Shown: positions 9,077-17,560 of the stretch, piece by piece
How positions within the stretch are numbered: position 1 is the first letter of the stretch
Layout of the letters: every line of letters starts with the position of its first letter
Assembly: GCA_041492185.1 (NCBI GenBank)
Contig: JBGPWL010000007.1
Location: 20,944-84,943, forward strand
Direction of reading: 5' to 3'
From: JAOAPY01 sp041492185
Lineage (GTDB): Bacteria; Acidobacteriota; Blastocatellia; Pyrinomonadales; Pyrinomonadaceae
DNA: 64,000 nucleotides
Notes under the pieces: model-generated
What the model was told of the DNA's origin: nothing
The model's database searches: none
The model's input: the letters and a program-made list of their open reading frames with translations, nothing else
Position numbers and translations under genes: made by a program

Positions 9077-9655
9077 TCAGAATTCGATCCCTCGTTGCGC
9101 GCGAATGCCGGCGTTGAAGGGGTGCTTCACCTCGCGCATTTCGGTAACGAGATCAGCGGCTTCAATTAGTGCGGCAGGGGCATCGCGGCCGGTGACGACG
9201 ATGTGCAGCGCGGGTTGCGAGGCGCGCGCGTTGCGAAACTCTTCCAGCACTTCTTCTATCGGCAGCATGTCGTAGCTCAGGACGTAAACTAGTTCATCGA
9301 AAACCAATAGGTCGTATTCGCGGCTGCGAAGCTTTTCCACGCAAAGTGTCCACGTTGCACGCGCAGTTTGGCGATCCTGTTCAGGGTTCTTGGTGTCCCA
9401 GGTGAAGCCATCACCCATTGTGTGAATCTCGATGCCGAGCTTTTCAGCGGCCACGTGTTCACCATAGCGGTCGTTGCGCGATTTCATGAATTGGATCATG
9501 CAGCACTTAAGACCCTGGCCGGCGGCGCGCATCATCAGACCCAGCGCGCACGTCGTCTTGCCTTTGCCGTTACCGGTGTTGACGATTAGCAGGCCGCGAG
9601 TTTTTTCCTGATAGTCCTCGCGCCGCCATTTGTATTTCTTTTCTTTGGTGGACAT
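9077..9655 (-). CDS. cobO: Cob(I)alamin adenosyltransferase, CobO/BtuR type
   Basis: 193 residues from the ATG at 9655 (MSTKEKKYKWRREDYQEKTR). The P-loop GNGKGKTTCALGLMMRA and the later motifs FMKSRNDRYGEH, DGFTWDTKN and LLVFDELVYVLSYDML identify the CobO/BtuR family, which moves adenosyl from ATP to the cobalt of corrinoids. A longer reading frame begins at a TTG at 9724, but those codons are inside the palindromic repeat at 9657-9751, so they are very unlikely to be native coding sequence. Its place between a DHH phosphoesterase and accD in a translation operon is unusual, and no other cobalamin gene is in the window. Confidence 0.9.
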   Translation of the reverse strand: MSTKEKKYKWRREDYQEKTRGLLIVNTGNGKGKTTCALGLMMRAAGQGLKCCMIQFMKSRNDRYGEHVAAEKLGIEIHTMGDGFTWDTKNPEQDRQTARATWTLCVEKLRSREYDLLVFDELVYVLSYDMLPIEEVLEEFRNARASQPALHIVVTGRDAPAALIEAADLVTEMREVKHPFNAGIRAQRGIEF

Positions 9656-9656
9656 T

Positions 9657-9751
9657 GTCGGAACCGCCTGCGGTAGCGGGCGGCTGATCCGTCGTGATCG
9701 AGATTGATTTAATTTCAGCTTCAACCGCCCGCTACCGCAGGTGGTTCTGAC
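9657..9751. repeat. 95-bp hairpin repeat, family A, copy 1
   Basis: Arms at 9657-9687 and 9721-9751 (31 bases; core CCGCCTGCGGTAGCGGGCGG) with a 33-base loop. It occupies the whole gap between the cobO start codon (9653-9655) and the stop codon of the upstream gene (9752-9754). Similar copies are at 11187-11282 and 62108-62203, and the loops are also related. Confidence 0.9.
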
Positions 9752-10741
9752 CTACTTCAAGGCATCCTCGGTGATATCTCTCGAGCCGTTCGCTCGTTCG
9801 ACCGCATCGCGCAGCAAACCGACGATTCGCAGTTCTGCTTCTTCCCACGTGCCTTTGAGCGTGCAGCCCGCGGCGTTGCGATGCCCTCCGCCGCCGAACA
9901 ACTCGGCCACGCGCGCGACGTTGACGTCACCCTTCGAGCGCAAGCTCGTGCGATAAACGCCGGGCGTGCACTCTTTGAGCAAGGCCACGGCTTCGACTTC
10001 ACCAACAGTCAGTGGATAGTTAACAAAACCGTCCGCGTCCTCATCCGAAGCTTCTGCGCTGGCTTGCATCTCCAGGGTCTGGCGCATGCAGGCAACGCGG
10101 CCTGACGCATCGCGCTTCGCCGTCGAAAGCACCGCGCCCATCAACTGAATGCGGCTCCAGGGATAGCTCGCGAAGACGCACTCAGCAGTCTTGGCCGGCT
10201 TCACTCCAGTGCGCACGAGTTCGGAAGCGACTTTGAAAGTTCTTTCGGTCGTATTGGAGTAATGAAAAGATCCGGTGTCGGTAATCAGCGCTGTGTAAAC
10301 ACACTCGGCCATCTCCTTGGTCACGCGCACGCCGGTGGCTTTGCAGAGGTTGTAGATCATCTCGCCCACGGCTGACGCGGTTGAATCGATCCAGTTGATG
10401 GTGCCGAAAAGCGCGGTGGTGGAATGATGATCGATGTTGACGACGAATTGTTTTTCCAGATCGATCAAGCCGGGTCGCGTGATATCGGAACACTCGATGA
10501 CCAAAACTGCGTCGTAAGCGCGATCGACGGACGGAGTAACCCGCACGTTTTTGGCGCCGGGCAATTGTTGGTAAGCATGCGGCACAGGATCGCGCATGAT
10601 CACTTCAGCGTCTTTTTCCAGCGCGCGCAACAGCCAGTAAAGACCCAAACTTGAACCAAGACTGTCACCATCCGGGCGAACATGTGAGGTTATCGCGAAT
10701 CGGCGTTTCGATTCGATCAGCTCAACGACTTGACTAAGCAT
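9752..10741 (-). CDS. DHH-family phosphoesterase (NrnA-like nanoRNase/pAp phosphatase)
   Basis: About 329 residues from the ATG at 10741. It has the DHH superfamily motifs in order: HVRPDGDSLGSSLGLYWLL (motif I), VLVIECSD (motif II), VNIDHHSTTALFG (the DHH motif), ALITDTGSFHYSNT (motif IV) and the C-terminal DHHA1 domain with VAELFGGGGHRNAAG. This is the NrnA/MgpA layout. Such enzymes degrade 2-5 nucleotide RNAs and often dephosphorylate 3'-phosphoadenosine 5'-phosphate in the cytoplasm. Position directly after rbfA is common in bacteria. A TTG three codons earlier is possible. The stop codon abuts a hairpin repeat. Confidence 0.87.
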   Translation of the reverse strand: MLSQVVELIESKRRFAITSHVRPDGDSLGSSLGLYWLLRALEKDAEVIMRDPVPHAYQQLPGAKNVRVTPSVDRAYDAVLVIECSDITRPGLIDLEKQFVVNIDHHSTTALFGTINWIDSTASAVGEMIYNLCKATGVRVTKEMAECVYTALITDTGSFHYSNTTERTFKVASELVRTGVKPAKTAECVFASYPWSRIQLMGAVLSTAKRDASGRVACMRQTLEMQASAEASDEDADGFVNYPLTVGEVEAVALLKECTPGVYRTSLRSKGDVNVARVAELFGGGGHRNAAGCTLKGTWEEAELRIVGLLRDAVERANGSRDITEDALK

Positions 10742-10748
10742 AACAAGC

Positions 10749-10828
10749 AAGGATGAAGGCGGAAGGATGAAGGATGAAAGGGCCGAGCCCTAACCTCTTC
10801 ATCCTTCAGCCTTCATCCTTCATCCTTT
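10749..10828. repeat. Inverted repeat of GGATGAAGG units
   Basis: A left part (10749-10782) rich in GGATGAAGG and a right part (10796-10828) rich in CCTTCATCC can pair. It lies between the rbfA and nrnA-like genes and includes the last codons of rbfA. The same units occur around 8972-9078 between accD and cobO (GGATGATGGATGAAGG and CTTCATCC). Confidence 0.65.
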
Positions 10829-11177
10829 CTGTACTTTCCCATCCCTGTTCGATTTCGGCCAGCAACTTGTCCACACGCTCGCCTTCCTCTTCCACTCGAT
10901 CGCGCACGAATTGAAGGTCGGGAGTGTGATTAAGATTCAGCGTAAGGCCGAGCTCTTTCCGTATGTATGGTGTCGCGCGGCGCAGCGCGGAGAGCGCGAG
11001 TTTGTGCTCAGCCTCGTCACCGGCAACGGTCACATACACGCGAGCGGTCTTTAAGTTCTCGGAGATCCGCACATCAGTAACGGTTACCGCTGTCAGACGC
11101 GGATCTTGCAATTCGTATCCGACAATCTGGGAAATCTCCTCACGCAAGAGATCAGAAACTCTTTCCGGGCGACGCAT
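10806..11177 (-). CDS. rbfA: 30S ribosome-binding factor A
   Basis: 123 residues from the ATG at 11177 (MRRPERVSDLLREEISQIVG). The KH-like RbfA fold is recognisable by DPRLTAVTVTDVRISENLKT, ARVYVTV and LNLNHTPDLQFVRD. RbfA helps mature the 3' and 5' ends of 16S rRNA and is needed for late 30S assembly and cold growth. A longer frame with 37 more codons upstream translates the hairpin repeat at 11187-11282 and is rejected. The C-terminal residues MKDEG are encoded inside another repeat. Classical neighbour of infB. Confidence 0.92.
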   Translation of the reverse strand: MRRPERVSDLLREEISQIVGYELQDPRLTAVTVTDVRISENLKTARVYVTVAGDEAEHKLALSALRRATPYIRKELGLTLNLNHTPDLQFVRDRVEEEGERVDKLLAEIEQGWESTERMKDEG

Positions 11178-11186
11178 GGACCTCAA

Positions 11187-11282
11187 GTCAGAACCGCCTG
11201 CGGTAGCGGGCGGTTGAACTTTAGTTATCGAGCGCGAGTTAGTGTCAGAGATCAACCGCCCGCTACCGCAGGCGGTTCTGAC
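11187..11282. repeat. 96-bp hairpin repeat, family A, copy 2
   Basis: Perfect 31-base arms at 11187-11217 and 11252-11282 with a 34-base loop. It lies between the infB stop (11285-11287) and the rbfA start (11177). The ends read GTCAG and CTGAC. Same family as 9657-9751 and 62108-62203. Confidence 0.93.
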
Positions 11283-11284
11283 TC

Positions 11285-13996
11285 TCATAACTCTGTCGCG
11301 GCGACCTTCTCGATGATATAGGCCTCGATCTGATCGCTTACCTTGATATCGTTAAAGTTCTCAAGGCCGATGCCGCACTCATAGCCTTCGCGCACTTCCG
11401 ACGCATCATCCTTGAAGCGGCGCAGAGATGCGATGTTTCCTTCCCACGCGACTACGCCGTCGCGAATCAAACGCGCGCGAGCAGTGCGTCGGATAGTGCC
11501 GTCGATGACCATGCAGCCGGCCACCGAACCGACTCTCGGCACCTTGAACACTTCGCGCACTTCTGCTTTGCCGAGAATCTTTTCCTTTTCGATCTTGTCG
11601 AGCATGCCGATCATCGCGGCGCGAATTTCTTCTTCGACCTTATAGATGATCGAATGCAAACGAATGTCGACCGCTTCCTGCTTGGCCAGGTCGGCCGCGC
11701 GCGCCTCGGGACGCACGTTAAAGCCAATGATCACGACGGCGGTTGACGCTGTTCCGGCTTGCGTCGCAGACGCCAACAGGACATCGGACTCCGTGATCGC
11801 GCCGACGCCCGAACGAATGACCTTAACCTTTACCTTCTCGGTCGAAAGTTTTTGCAGCGTGGATTTTAAGACTTCGACTGAGCCCTGCACATCCGCCTTA
11901 ATAACAACGAGCAGTTCTTTGATTTCGCTCTCGCCGAGAGCATCGATGCCCCGCTTCGTGGTTTGCAGCAGCGTGCTTTGACGATTGATCATCTGGCGGT
12001 GCTGGGAAATCTGCTGCGCGCGAGTGATGTCGGCAACGACCTGGAAGCTTTCGCCGGCTTGCGGTACGCCTTGAAGGCCGAGCACCTCGACGGGCGTTGC
12101 GGGCGGCGCCTCAGTCACCAGTTCGCCGCGGTCATTGAACATCGCGCGGACCTTGCCAAAGATCTGGCCCACGATGAACGGCTCGCCGACGTGGAGTGTA
12201 CCCTGCTGCACGAGCACAGTTGCGACGGGACCGCGGCCGCGATCGAGTTTAGCTTCGAGCACGACGCCTGAAGCGAGCCTCGTGGGACTTGCCCGAAGAT
12301 TCAAGATGTCGGACGTAAGCAGGATCGTATCAAGCAGCGCATCGACGTTCTGTCGTTTCTTGGCAGAGACCAGGACCATTTCCGTGTCACCGCCCCACTC
12401 AACGGGGTTCAAGCCCTGGTTGGCGAGTTCCTGCTTGACGCGATCGGGGTTGGCATCCGGTTTGTCGATCTTGTTAATGGCTACGACGATTCCAACGCCG
12501 GCCGCGCGCGCGTGTTCAATGGCTTCGATCGTCTGCGGCATAACGCCGTCGTCGGCCGCGACCACGAGCACCACAACATCGGTGGCCTTGGCGCCGCGCG
12601 CACGCATCATCGTGAACGCTTCGTGGCCCGGCGTGTCGAGGAAAACCACGCGGCGCGTCTCAGCCGGATCATCAGGACTCGGAACCTGCACGCTGTAGGC
12701 GCCGATGTGCTGCGTGATTCCTCCCGCCTCGCCGGCGACGACGTCTGTTGTCCGGATCGCGTCCAACAGAGACGTCTTGCCATGATCGACGTGGCCCATT
12801 ACGGTCACCACCGGAGCGCGCGGCAATTCGATATCATCCGCGTCTGACGCGATTAGGTCTTCAAACTCTTCTTCCGCGACCATCTCCTCAAACGGCACGA
12901 ACGTGACTTCGTGTCCGAAACGTTTTGCCAGGTCGACAGCGACATCGTCATTCAAAGGTTGATTGATTGTGGCAAGGACACCTCGCTGCAACAGCAGCGT
13001 CACAACGTCTTTTGGCTTGATGCCGAGCTTCTCCGCAAACTCCTTGACCGTGGAACCTTCAACCAGACGAACAGTCTTCAATTCACCCGGCACCATTGGA
13101 ACTTCAAGCCGTCCCGCAATGCGATCTTCGAGCGAGAGCACTTTCGGAGGCGGAATGAAATCACCCTTGTCAAAGCGGCCGCCTCTTTCGCCAGGCTTGC
13201 GACCGCCCCGCGTAGTGGCGCGCCGCGAGCGACGTCTACCCGAGTCTGGCGGAGGAATATAAGTGGTCTGCGGTGTAAGCGTCTCGCCCGGAGTACCAAC
13301 GAATTCAGTTCGTTGAAGCGAGGCGCGCTCTCGTCGGCGCTCGTCGCGTTCGCGCGGCGTGGGTACAGTGGCAGGAGGCGTTGGCGGTGGCATTCGCTCA
13401 CCGGGGCGAATTCCCGCATCAAGCGCTGCTGCCGTTGGGCGCAGCACTCGAACCTGTCTTGAAGGAATGACTTGAGTACCTGCGTTTGCGTCAGCCTGAC
13501 GCGCAGTCGCAGTTGATGTCGACGCTCTCGTCGGCGGCGCTTCCGAACTTGTCGGCGGCGGTGCCTCCACAGGTTCCGTCCGTCCAATTGCCTGACCGGT
13601 CGGCGCTGGACTCGCCTCGGCGCGAACCGCGGGCGTCAGCTTCTTCACTAACCGAGCAGGTGTCGATGGTTTTGCAGTTGGGGTGGGAGCACTGGGCGCA
13701 GGCTCTACTCTTTCTGGTTCTGCCTCGGCAGGCGATACCTCAGCCTCCGCTTCCGGCGCTGCGGCTTCTTCCACCACGGGACGCGCGGCGCGCTTTACAA
13801 CTTTAATGGTGCGCTTTACCGCAGTCTCTTTTTTTGGAAAGTACTTGGTGCGTATTTTCTCCGCCAACTCCTTCGAGACAGAGTTGGACGGCACGCTGAC
13901 ATCAACACCCTCGCGGCGGATCTCTTCGATCAGCCGCTTGGTATCGAGCTTCAGCTCTTTAGCCAGGTCGTAAAGTCGAACCTTGGAAGCGGTCAT
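11285..13996 (-). CDS. infB: Translation initiation factor IF-2
   Basis: 903 residues. The N-terminal IF2-N module (VRLYDLAKELKLDTKRLIEE) is followed by a long Pro/Ala/Thr/Arg-rich linker to about residue 280 and a second IF2-N region. The GTPase domain has G1 VMGHVDHGKTSLLDAIR, G3 DTPGHEAF, G4 NKIDKPDAN and G5 SAKK. The C-terminal domains end with the IF2 C2 signature (GYECGIGLENFNDIKVSDQI). The protein binds initiator fMet-tRNA and promotes 70S assembly. It follows nusA after about 170 bases, where the common ylxR and L7Ae-like genes are absent, and it precedes rbfA. Confidence 0.97.
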   Translation of the reverse strand: MTASKVRLYDLAKELKLDTKRLIEEIRREGVDVSVPSNSVSKELAEKIRTKYFPKKETAVKRTIKVVKRAARPVVEEAAAPEAEAEVSPAEAEPERVEPAPSAPTPTAKPSTPARLVKKLTPAVRAEASPAPTGQAIGRTEPVEAPPPTSSEAPPTRASTSTATARQADANAGTQVIPSRQVRVLRPTAAALDAGIRPGERMPPPTPPATVPTPRERDERRRERASLQRTEFVGTPGETLTPQTTYIPPPDSGRRRSRRATTRGGRKPGERGGRFDKGDFIPPPKVLSLEDRIAGRLEVPMVPGELKTVRLVEGSTVKEFAEKLGIKPKDVVTLLLQRGVLATINQPLNDDVAVDLAKRFGHEVTFVPFEEMVAEEEFEDLIASDADDIELPRAPVVTVMGHVDHGKTSLLDAIRTTDVVAGEAGGITQHIGAYSVQVPSPDDPAETRRVVFLDTPGHEAFTMMRARGAKATDVVVLVVAADDGVMPQTIEAIEHARAAGVGIVVAINKIDKPDANPDRVKQELANQGLNPVEWGGDTEMVLVSAKKRQNVDALLDTILLTSDILNLRASPTRLASGVVLEAKLDRGRGPVATVLVQQGTLHVGEPFIVGQIFGKVRAMFNDRGELVTEAPPATPVEVLGLQGVPQAGESFQVVADITRAQQISQHRQMINRQSTLLQTTKRGIDALGESEIKELLVVIKADVQGSVEVLKSTLQKLSTEKVKVKVIRSGVGAITESDVLLASATQAGTASTAVVIIGFNVRPEARAADLAKQEAVDIRLHSIIYKVEEEIRAAMIGMLDKIEKEKILGKAEVREVFKVPRVGSVAGCMVIDGTIRRTARARLIRDGVVAWEGNIASLRRFKDDASEVREGYECGIGLENFNDIKVSDQIEAYIIEKVAATEL

Positions 13997-14166
13997 GCAC
14001 TCCTTCTTGGGCCACGCGACTGACGGGCGTCGCGACTCTTCAAAAAGTGATTAAGAACTCTCGCTCTCAACCACTTTTCAAAGCAGGCCGTCAAAGGTGC
14101 AGCCCGAAAAAGCAGGTGGAGGGCGAGGGGCGAATCGCGCTGGACGGTCCAGCGTGTTCACCCGCT

Positions 14167-15966
14167 TTACTTTGCCGCGTCAGGGGAAGCATCTTGCTTC
14201 TCTTTGTCTTCACTGCTCCCGCCCTGTGCGGCGTCTTCAACACTCTCGGGAGCCGATGTTGCGTTCGTCTCACCAGCGGAAATTTCCGCGGCAGATTCTT
14301 GTGCACCGGCGGACTCTTCCGCCAGCACTTCGTCTTCGCTCAATCCTGTCAGGTGCTCAATCGCCGCCGCGCCGGATGACGTAATATCAGGCGCGGGCGT
14401 TACGGTGTCAGGTCGGAGATCGCGGCCGGGTTCCTGAAGCGCAATCTCTGTTTCAGAAATCGGTTCGGCCTCCGTTAGCGCGACCGGTTCGGCGGCATCC
14501 TGAGCGAGCACATCAAGTTCGGAGGCGAACGGCGTTCCGGATTCGACGGCTTCATCGTATCCCGCGGCGGTCATCTCTTCCGAAGGCTGTACCTCGCCGG
14601 CGTCAAAAGATTCATCGAGTTCGATTGACGCAGCGTGAACCTCGGGTGCAATTGTTTCTTCGCTCGCTTCACCCGCTTCTTCAGGATGCAAGTTTCGCTC
14701 GCGCACGGCGATGACGGCTTTCGCGGCGTTCAAAATCACCTCAGCTTCATCGAGGCTCAGATCCAGAAACTCAACCAGGTCATCGACGGAAGTGTTTGCC
14801 AGCGCGTCGATGTCCGTGATGCCGTGCTCGCTGAGCGCGTCCGCCTGCTGCGCGGTGACACCTTCAATTGCGGATAGCGGCACTGCTTCGCCGGAAAGGA
14901 TGAGCGCGCCCATCTGTTCGGCGACTTCCTTCTTGATCTCTTCTTCGCTGCGGATGTCTATGTTCCAGCCTACGAGCTTGGTCGCCAGGCGCACATTCTG
15001 TCCGCGCTTTCCGATCGCCAACGAGAGTTGATCTTCGTTGACGATGACTTCCATCTGGCGGTTTTCAATGTCCGTGATGCGGACTTGGTTGACCTTGGCC
15101 GGGGACAAAGCGTTCGCGGCAAAAACTGAAGGCTCGTCGGACCATTCGATGATGTCAATCTTTTCGCCGCGCAATTCGCGAATGATTGCCTGCACGCGCG
15201 AGCCTTTCATGCCGACGCAAGCGCCAACCGGATCGACATCGCGCTCGTTTGACGTGACAGCAATTTTCGCGCGCTCGCCGGGTTCGCGCACGCACGACTT
15301 GATCACTACCGTGCCGTCGTAGATCTCCGGCACCTCCATCTCAAAAAGTCTTAAGAGCAGCTCCGGCGAAGTCCGCGACACCTCGATCTGCGGTCCCTTG
15401 GATTCCTTCGAAACGTTGTTGATGACTACGCGAATGCGCTCGCCCTGATTCCACTGCTCGCCGCGCGACTGTTGAGACCGAGGCAGGATTGCTTCCAGAT
15501 TGCCGAGATCGACGATGATGTTGCCCCGCTCGAAACGCTTAACGTAGCCGTTGACCAGGTCGCCAACCTTGTCGATGTACTGCTCGTAAACATTGCTGCG
15601 CACCGCGTCGCGGACTTTTTGAAAGAGAATCTGTTTGGCGGTTTGCGCGGCAATGCGTCCGAGTTCTTCCATTGGCAACGGCAGCAGCAGCGCGTCGCCT
15701 ATTTCCACTTCGTCTCCTGCGAGTTCGCGAGCTTCGTTGATCGAGACTTCGGTGGCCGCGTCTGCCACATCGTCAACCACGACTTTTGAAGCGGAAAGCT
15801 CGATGCCAGTCTCGGGATTCCAGTCGACTTGAATGTCCTCGCCCGATTTGAACTGTTTCTTGGCGGCGGCGCGCACGGCCTCTTTCATCGCTTCGACGAC
15901 GAGGTCGCGCTCAATGCCCTGTTCCTGGCAAAGGGCTTCAATGTTTTGCGCAATTGATGAACTCAT
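14167..15966 (-). CDS. nusA: Transcription termination/antitermination factor NusA
   Basis: 599 residues. The N-terminal domain (SSSIAQNIEALCQEQGIERD) is followed by S1 (GDLVNGYVKRFERGNIIVDL), two KH domains (RVQAIIRELRGEKIDIIEWS and ISLAIGKRGQNVRLA-like) and a helix-hairpin-helix region near residue 350-400 (EGVTAQQADALSEHGITDID). The last ~170 residues are acidic and Ala/Glu-rich with no recognised fold; this tail is longer than in E. coli. NusA binds RNA polymerase and controls pausing and termination. The start has an upstream GGAG. Second gene of the rimP operon. Confidence 0.96.
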   Translation of the reverse strand: MSSSIAQNIEALCQEQGIERDLVVEAMKEAVRAAAKKQFKSGEDIQVDWNPETGIELSASKVVVDDVADAATEVSINEARELAGDEVEIGDALLLPLPMEELGRIAAQTAKQILFQKVRDAVRSNVYEQYIDKVGDLVNGYVKRFERGNIIVDLGNLEAILPRSQQSRGEQWNQGERIRVVINNVSKESKGPQIEVSRTSPELLLRLFEMEVPEIYDGTVVIKSCVREPGERAKIAVTSNERDVDPVGACVGMKGSRVQAIIRELRGEKIDIIEWSDEPSVFAANALSPAKVNQVRITDIENRQMEVIVNEDQLSLAIGKRGQNVRLATKLVGWNIDIRSEEEIKKEVAEQMGALILSGEAVPLSAIEGVTAQQADALSEHGITDIDALANTSVDDLVEFLDLSLDEAEVILNAAKAVIAVRERNLHPEEAGEASEETIAPEVHAASIELDESFDAGEVQPSEEMTAAGYDEAVESGTPFASELDVLAQDAAEPVALTEAEPISETEIALQEPGRDLRPDTVTPAPDITSSGAAAIEHLTGLSEDEVLAEESAGAQESAAEISAGETNATSAPESVEDAAQGGSSEDKEKQDASPDAAK

Positions 15967-16075
15967 TAGCTCTCACTCCGGGTGGCTCGACGCTCCCTTC
16001 AGCAGTGCGTCGTCTGAGCCTATTCAGTTGTTAGTAGCACACGTTGTTAACTTGTGATTTGGTTTCAGAACAGCG

Positions 16076-16561
16076 TTACCTGTGCCGAAACTCTTCATCA
16101 AAATCTATTTCAACATTCGCCTTCGCAATCGCATCGAGCGGCACGCTGACCCGCCCACTGGTTCGATCGTCAAAGAGCACGTTGTTGCCATCGACTGCGA
16201 TCAATCGTCCGCGAAAATTCCGCTGTCCACCAATCGGACTGGACGTTTTCAGCTTCACACGGCTGCCGGCGAATCGCTCGAAGTCCTTACGCTTATAAAG
16301 GCCACGCTCCAATCCGGGCGACGAGACTTCAAGCGTGTAAGCCGCGTGGATAAAGTCTTCAACGTCGAGGAGCGTGCCCAGATACTGACTCACTTCTGAG
16401 CAATCCTTGTGCGTTACGCCTCCCGGCTTGTCAATGAAAATGCGAACAATCGGTTTGCCGTCCGGCCCGGCGACCTCGGCATGAACCAGTTCGACCCCGT
16501 GGTCGATTGCGACTCGGTCGGCGATCTGCCGGACTCGCTCTTCAATCGACCCTGAACCCAT
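16076..16561 (-). CDS. rimP: Ribosome maturation factor RimP
   Basis: 161 residues with the RimP N-domain (ADRVAIDHGVELVHAEVAGP, IVRIFIDKPGGVTHKDCSEV, YTLEVSSPGLERGLYKRKDF) and C-terminal Sm-like domain (RVKLKTSSPIGGQRNFRGRL). It is needed for 30S subunit maturation. First gene of the operon rimP-nusA-infB-rbfA-nrnA-like-cobO-accD-folC. A strong GGAGG lies just before the ATG, and a promoter plus an attenuator-like hairpin lie in the leader. Confidence 0.95.
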   Translation of the reverse strand: MGSGSIEERVRQIADRVAIDHGVELVHAEVAGPDGKPIVRIFIDKPGGVTHKDCSEVSQYLGTLLDVEDFIHAAYTLEVSSPGLERGLYKRKDFERFAGSRVKLKTSSPIGGQRNFRGRLIAVDGNNVLFDDRTSGRVSVPLDAIAKANVEIDFDEEFRHR

Positions 16562-16580
16562 CGCCGCCTCCGAAAAAGCA

Positions 16581-16613
16581 CTCGCCCAAAAGAAAAAGTG
16601 GGCGCTAACCCAC
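16581..16613 (-). terminator. Attenuator-like hairpin in the rimP leader
   Basis: On the minus strand GTGGG (16609-16613) pairs with CCCAC (16598-16602) and is followed by TTTTTCTTTT (16588-16597), a short intrinsic-terminator shape. The middle segment CGCCC (16600-16604) can instead pair with GGGCG (16583-16587) just downstream, which would break the terminator stem. The two structures exclude each other. It lies between the promoter and the rimP ribosome-binding site. Structure is read by eye only. Confidence 0.5.
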
Positions 16614-16647
16614 CGGACGAGACCGCCGTGCTTCGAGCAAGCTGTGA

Positions 16648-16676
16648 ATTATACGGAAAGGATCGGAGAGAAGCAA
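16648..16676 (-). promoter_or_regulatory. Sigma70-type promoter of the rimP operon
   Basis: On the minus strand, TTGCTT (16671-16676) and a perfect TATAAT (16648-16653) are 17 bases apart. The transcription start would be near 16641, giving a leader of about 80 bases before rimP. Confidence 0.75.
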
Positions 16677-16768
16677 CCTGCGAGCACAGGCGCCGCGCCT
16701 GCTGGTGATTCGTCGCGACTTACCTTTGCTATGATATTCTTCCCGCCCGTTACGGAGGATTTCGGCAC

Positions 16769-17488
16769 GTGACACCGAGTGACTTAAAAGACAAACCCGC
16801 AATCAGGCCTCGATCGAAGAGACGTCGCATTCTTCTGATCCTCGCGTTGGTCGGCGCCGCACTCATTGGGTGGGTGGCATTCGACCTGTTTGGCCCGCGC
16901 ACCGCTCATCTGCGCGATTTCAATCCGGATGAAGTCGCGCGTCTCGAGACGGCAATGTGGCGCTCCTATTACGAAAAGCAGCAAGTGCGCCTGTTCAATG
17001 AGCTGGCTGAGTTGCTCCGAAAGCAATACAACATGCCGCTCGTGAGATCGAACCGCGTCGCGTACGGCGCGGCCAAGGCTGCTTTCGTCTTCAAAGATGG
17101 CAAACAACGATCCGATTACGAAAAAGCGTTGCCGGATCTTGTCGATTTCTACACTTCGGTGCGCGAAGTGAGCGACGCGCCGTTTGATGTCAATAAGGCC
17201 GCGCGTTTGGAGCTTGAGTGGTGGATCATTCACCGCGAACGTGCGAAGCATCCGCCGGAAGATCTCGATCGCGCGCTCGCAGAGCTGCAAGCCGAGCTCT
17301 ATCACGTGCCGGTTGAAAAATTAATGGAGCATGCGCGCTTACGCGCCGAGGCGATGCGCATTCGTGATACAAAAGCCGAAACCGGCGGCGTGACGGAAGA
17401 AGACTGGGCCAAGATCGGCGAGCTGTTGCGCGGTTCGTGGCGCTCTCTCTCGCAAGCGGTTAAGCCTGGGGCAGAAGCCCGACCGTGA
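16769..17488 (+). CDS. Membrane-anchored protein of unknown function
   Basis: 239 residues, GTG start with GGAGG about 9 bases upstream. A basic cytoplasmic start (RPRSKRRR) precedes one transmembrane segment (ILLILALVGAALIGWVAFDL), so it is probably anchored with the bulk outside. The remainder is helical and charged, with conserved-looking stretches (RDFNPDEVARLETAMWRSYY, AARLELEWWIIHRERAKHPP). I do not recognise a family. The last codons (GAEARP and stop) are formed by the left arm of the hairpin repeat at 17468-17560, so the native C-terminus may have been altered by that insertion. Divergent from rimP; convergent with the DoxX gene. Confidence 0.7.
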   Translation: MTPSDLKDKPAIRPRSKRRRILLILALVGAALIGWVAFDLFGPRTAHLRDFNPDEVARLETAMWRSYYEKQQVRLFNELAELLRKQYNMPLVRSNRVAYGAAKAAFVFKDGKQRSDYEKALPDLVDFYTSVREVSDAPFDVNKAARLELEWWIIHRERAKHPPEDLDRALAELQAELYHVPVEKLMEHARLRAEAMRIRDTKAETGGVTEEDWAKIGELLRGSWRSLSQAVKPGAEARP

Positions 17489-17560
17489 GGGAGGGCGTCC
17501 ATTCCGCGCACGCCTTGCGGTCCAGCCACACGCCCTCCCTAACGGTCGGGCTTCTGCCCC
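17468..17560. repeat. Hairpin repeat between convergent genes (GGGGCAGAAGCCCG type)
   Basis: Arms 17468-17498 and 17530-17560, 31 bases with one mismatch, and a 31-base loop. Both convergent genes end inside its arms: the plus-strand gene stops at 17488 and the DoxX gene stops at 17539. It could act as a bidirectional terminator. Same size as the family A element but a different sequence. Confidence 0.88.

Noticed and set aside
9656..9724. N-terminal extension of cobO from a TTG at 9724
   Set aside because: The codons lie inside the hairpin repeat, and the ATG at 9655 gives a normal CobO length.
11178..11288. 37-codon N-terminal extension of rbfA
   Set aside because: It translates the family A repeat and would overlap the infB stop; the ATG at 11177 matches the family start.
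13997..14166. Expected ylxR or L7Ae-like gene between nusA and infB
   Set aside because: Only 170 bases are available and no frame carries the YlxR motif; the genes are absent here.
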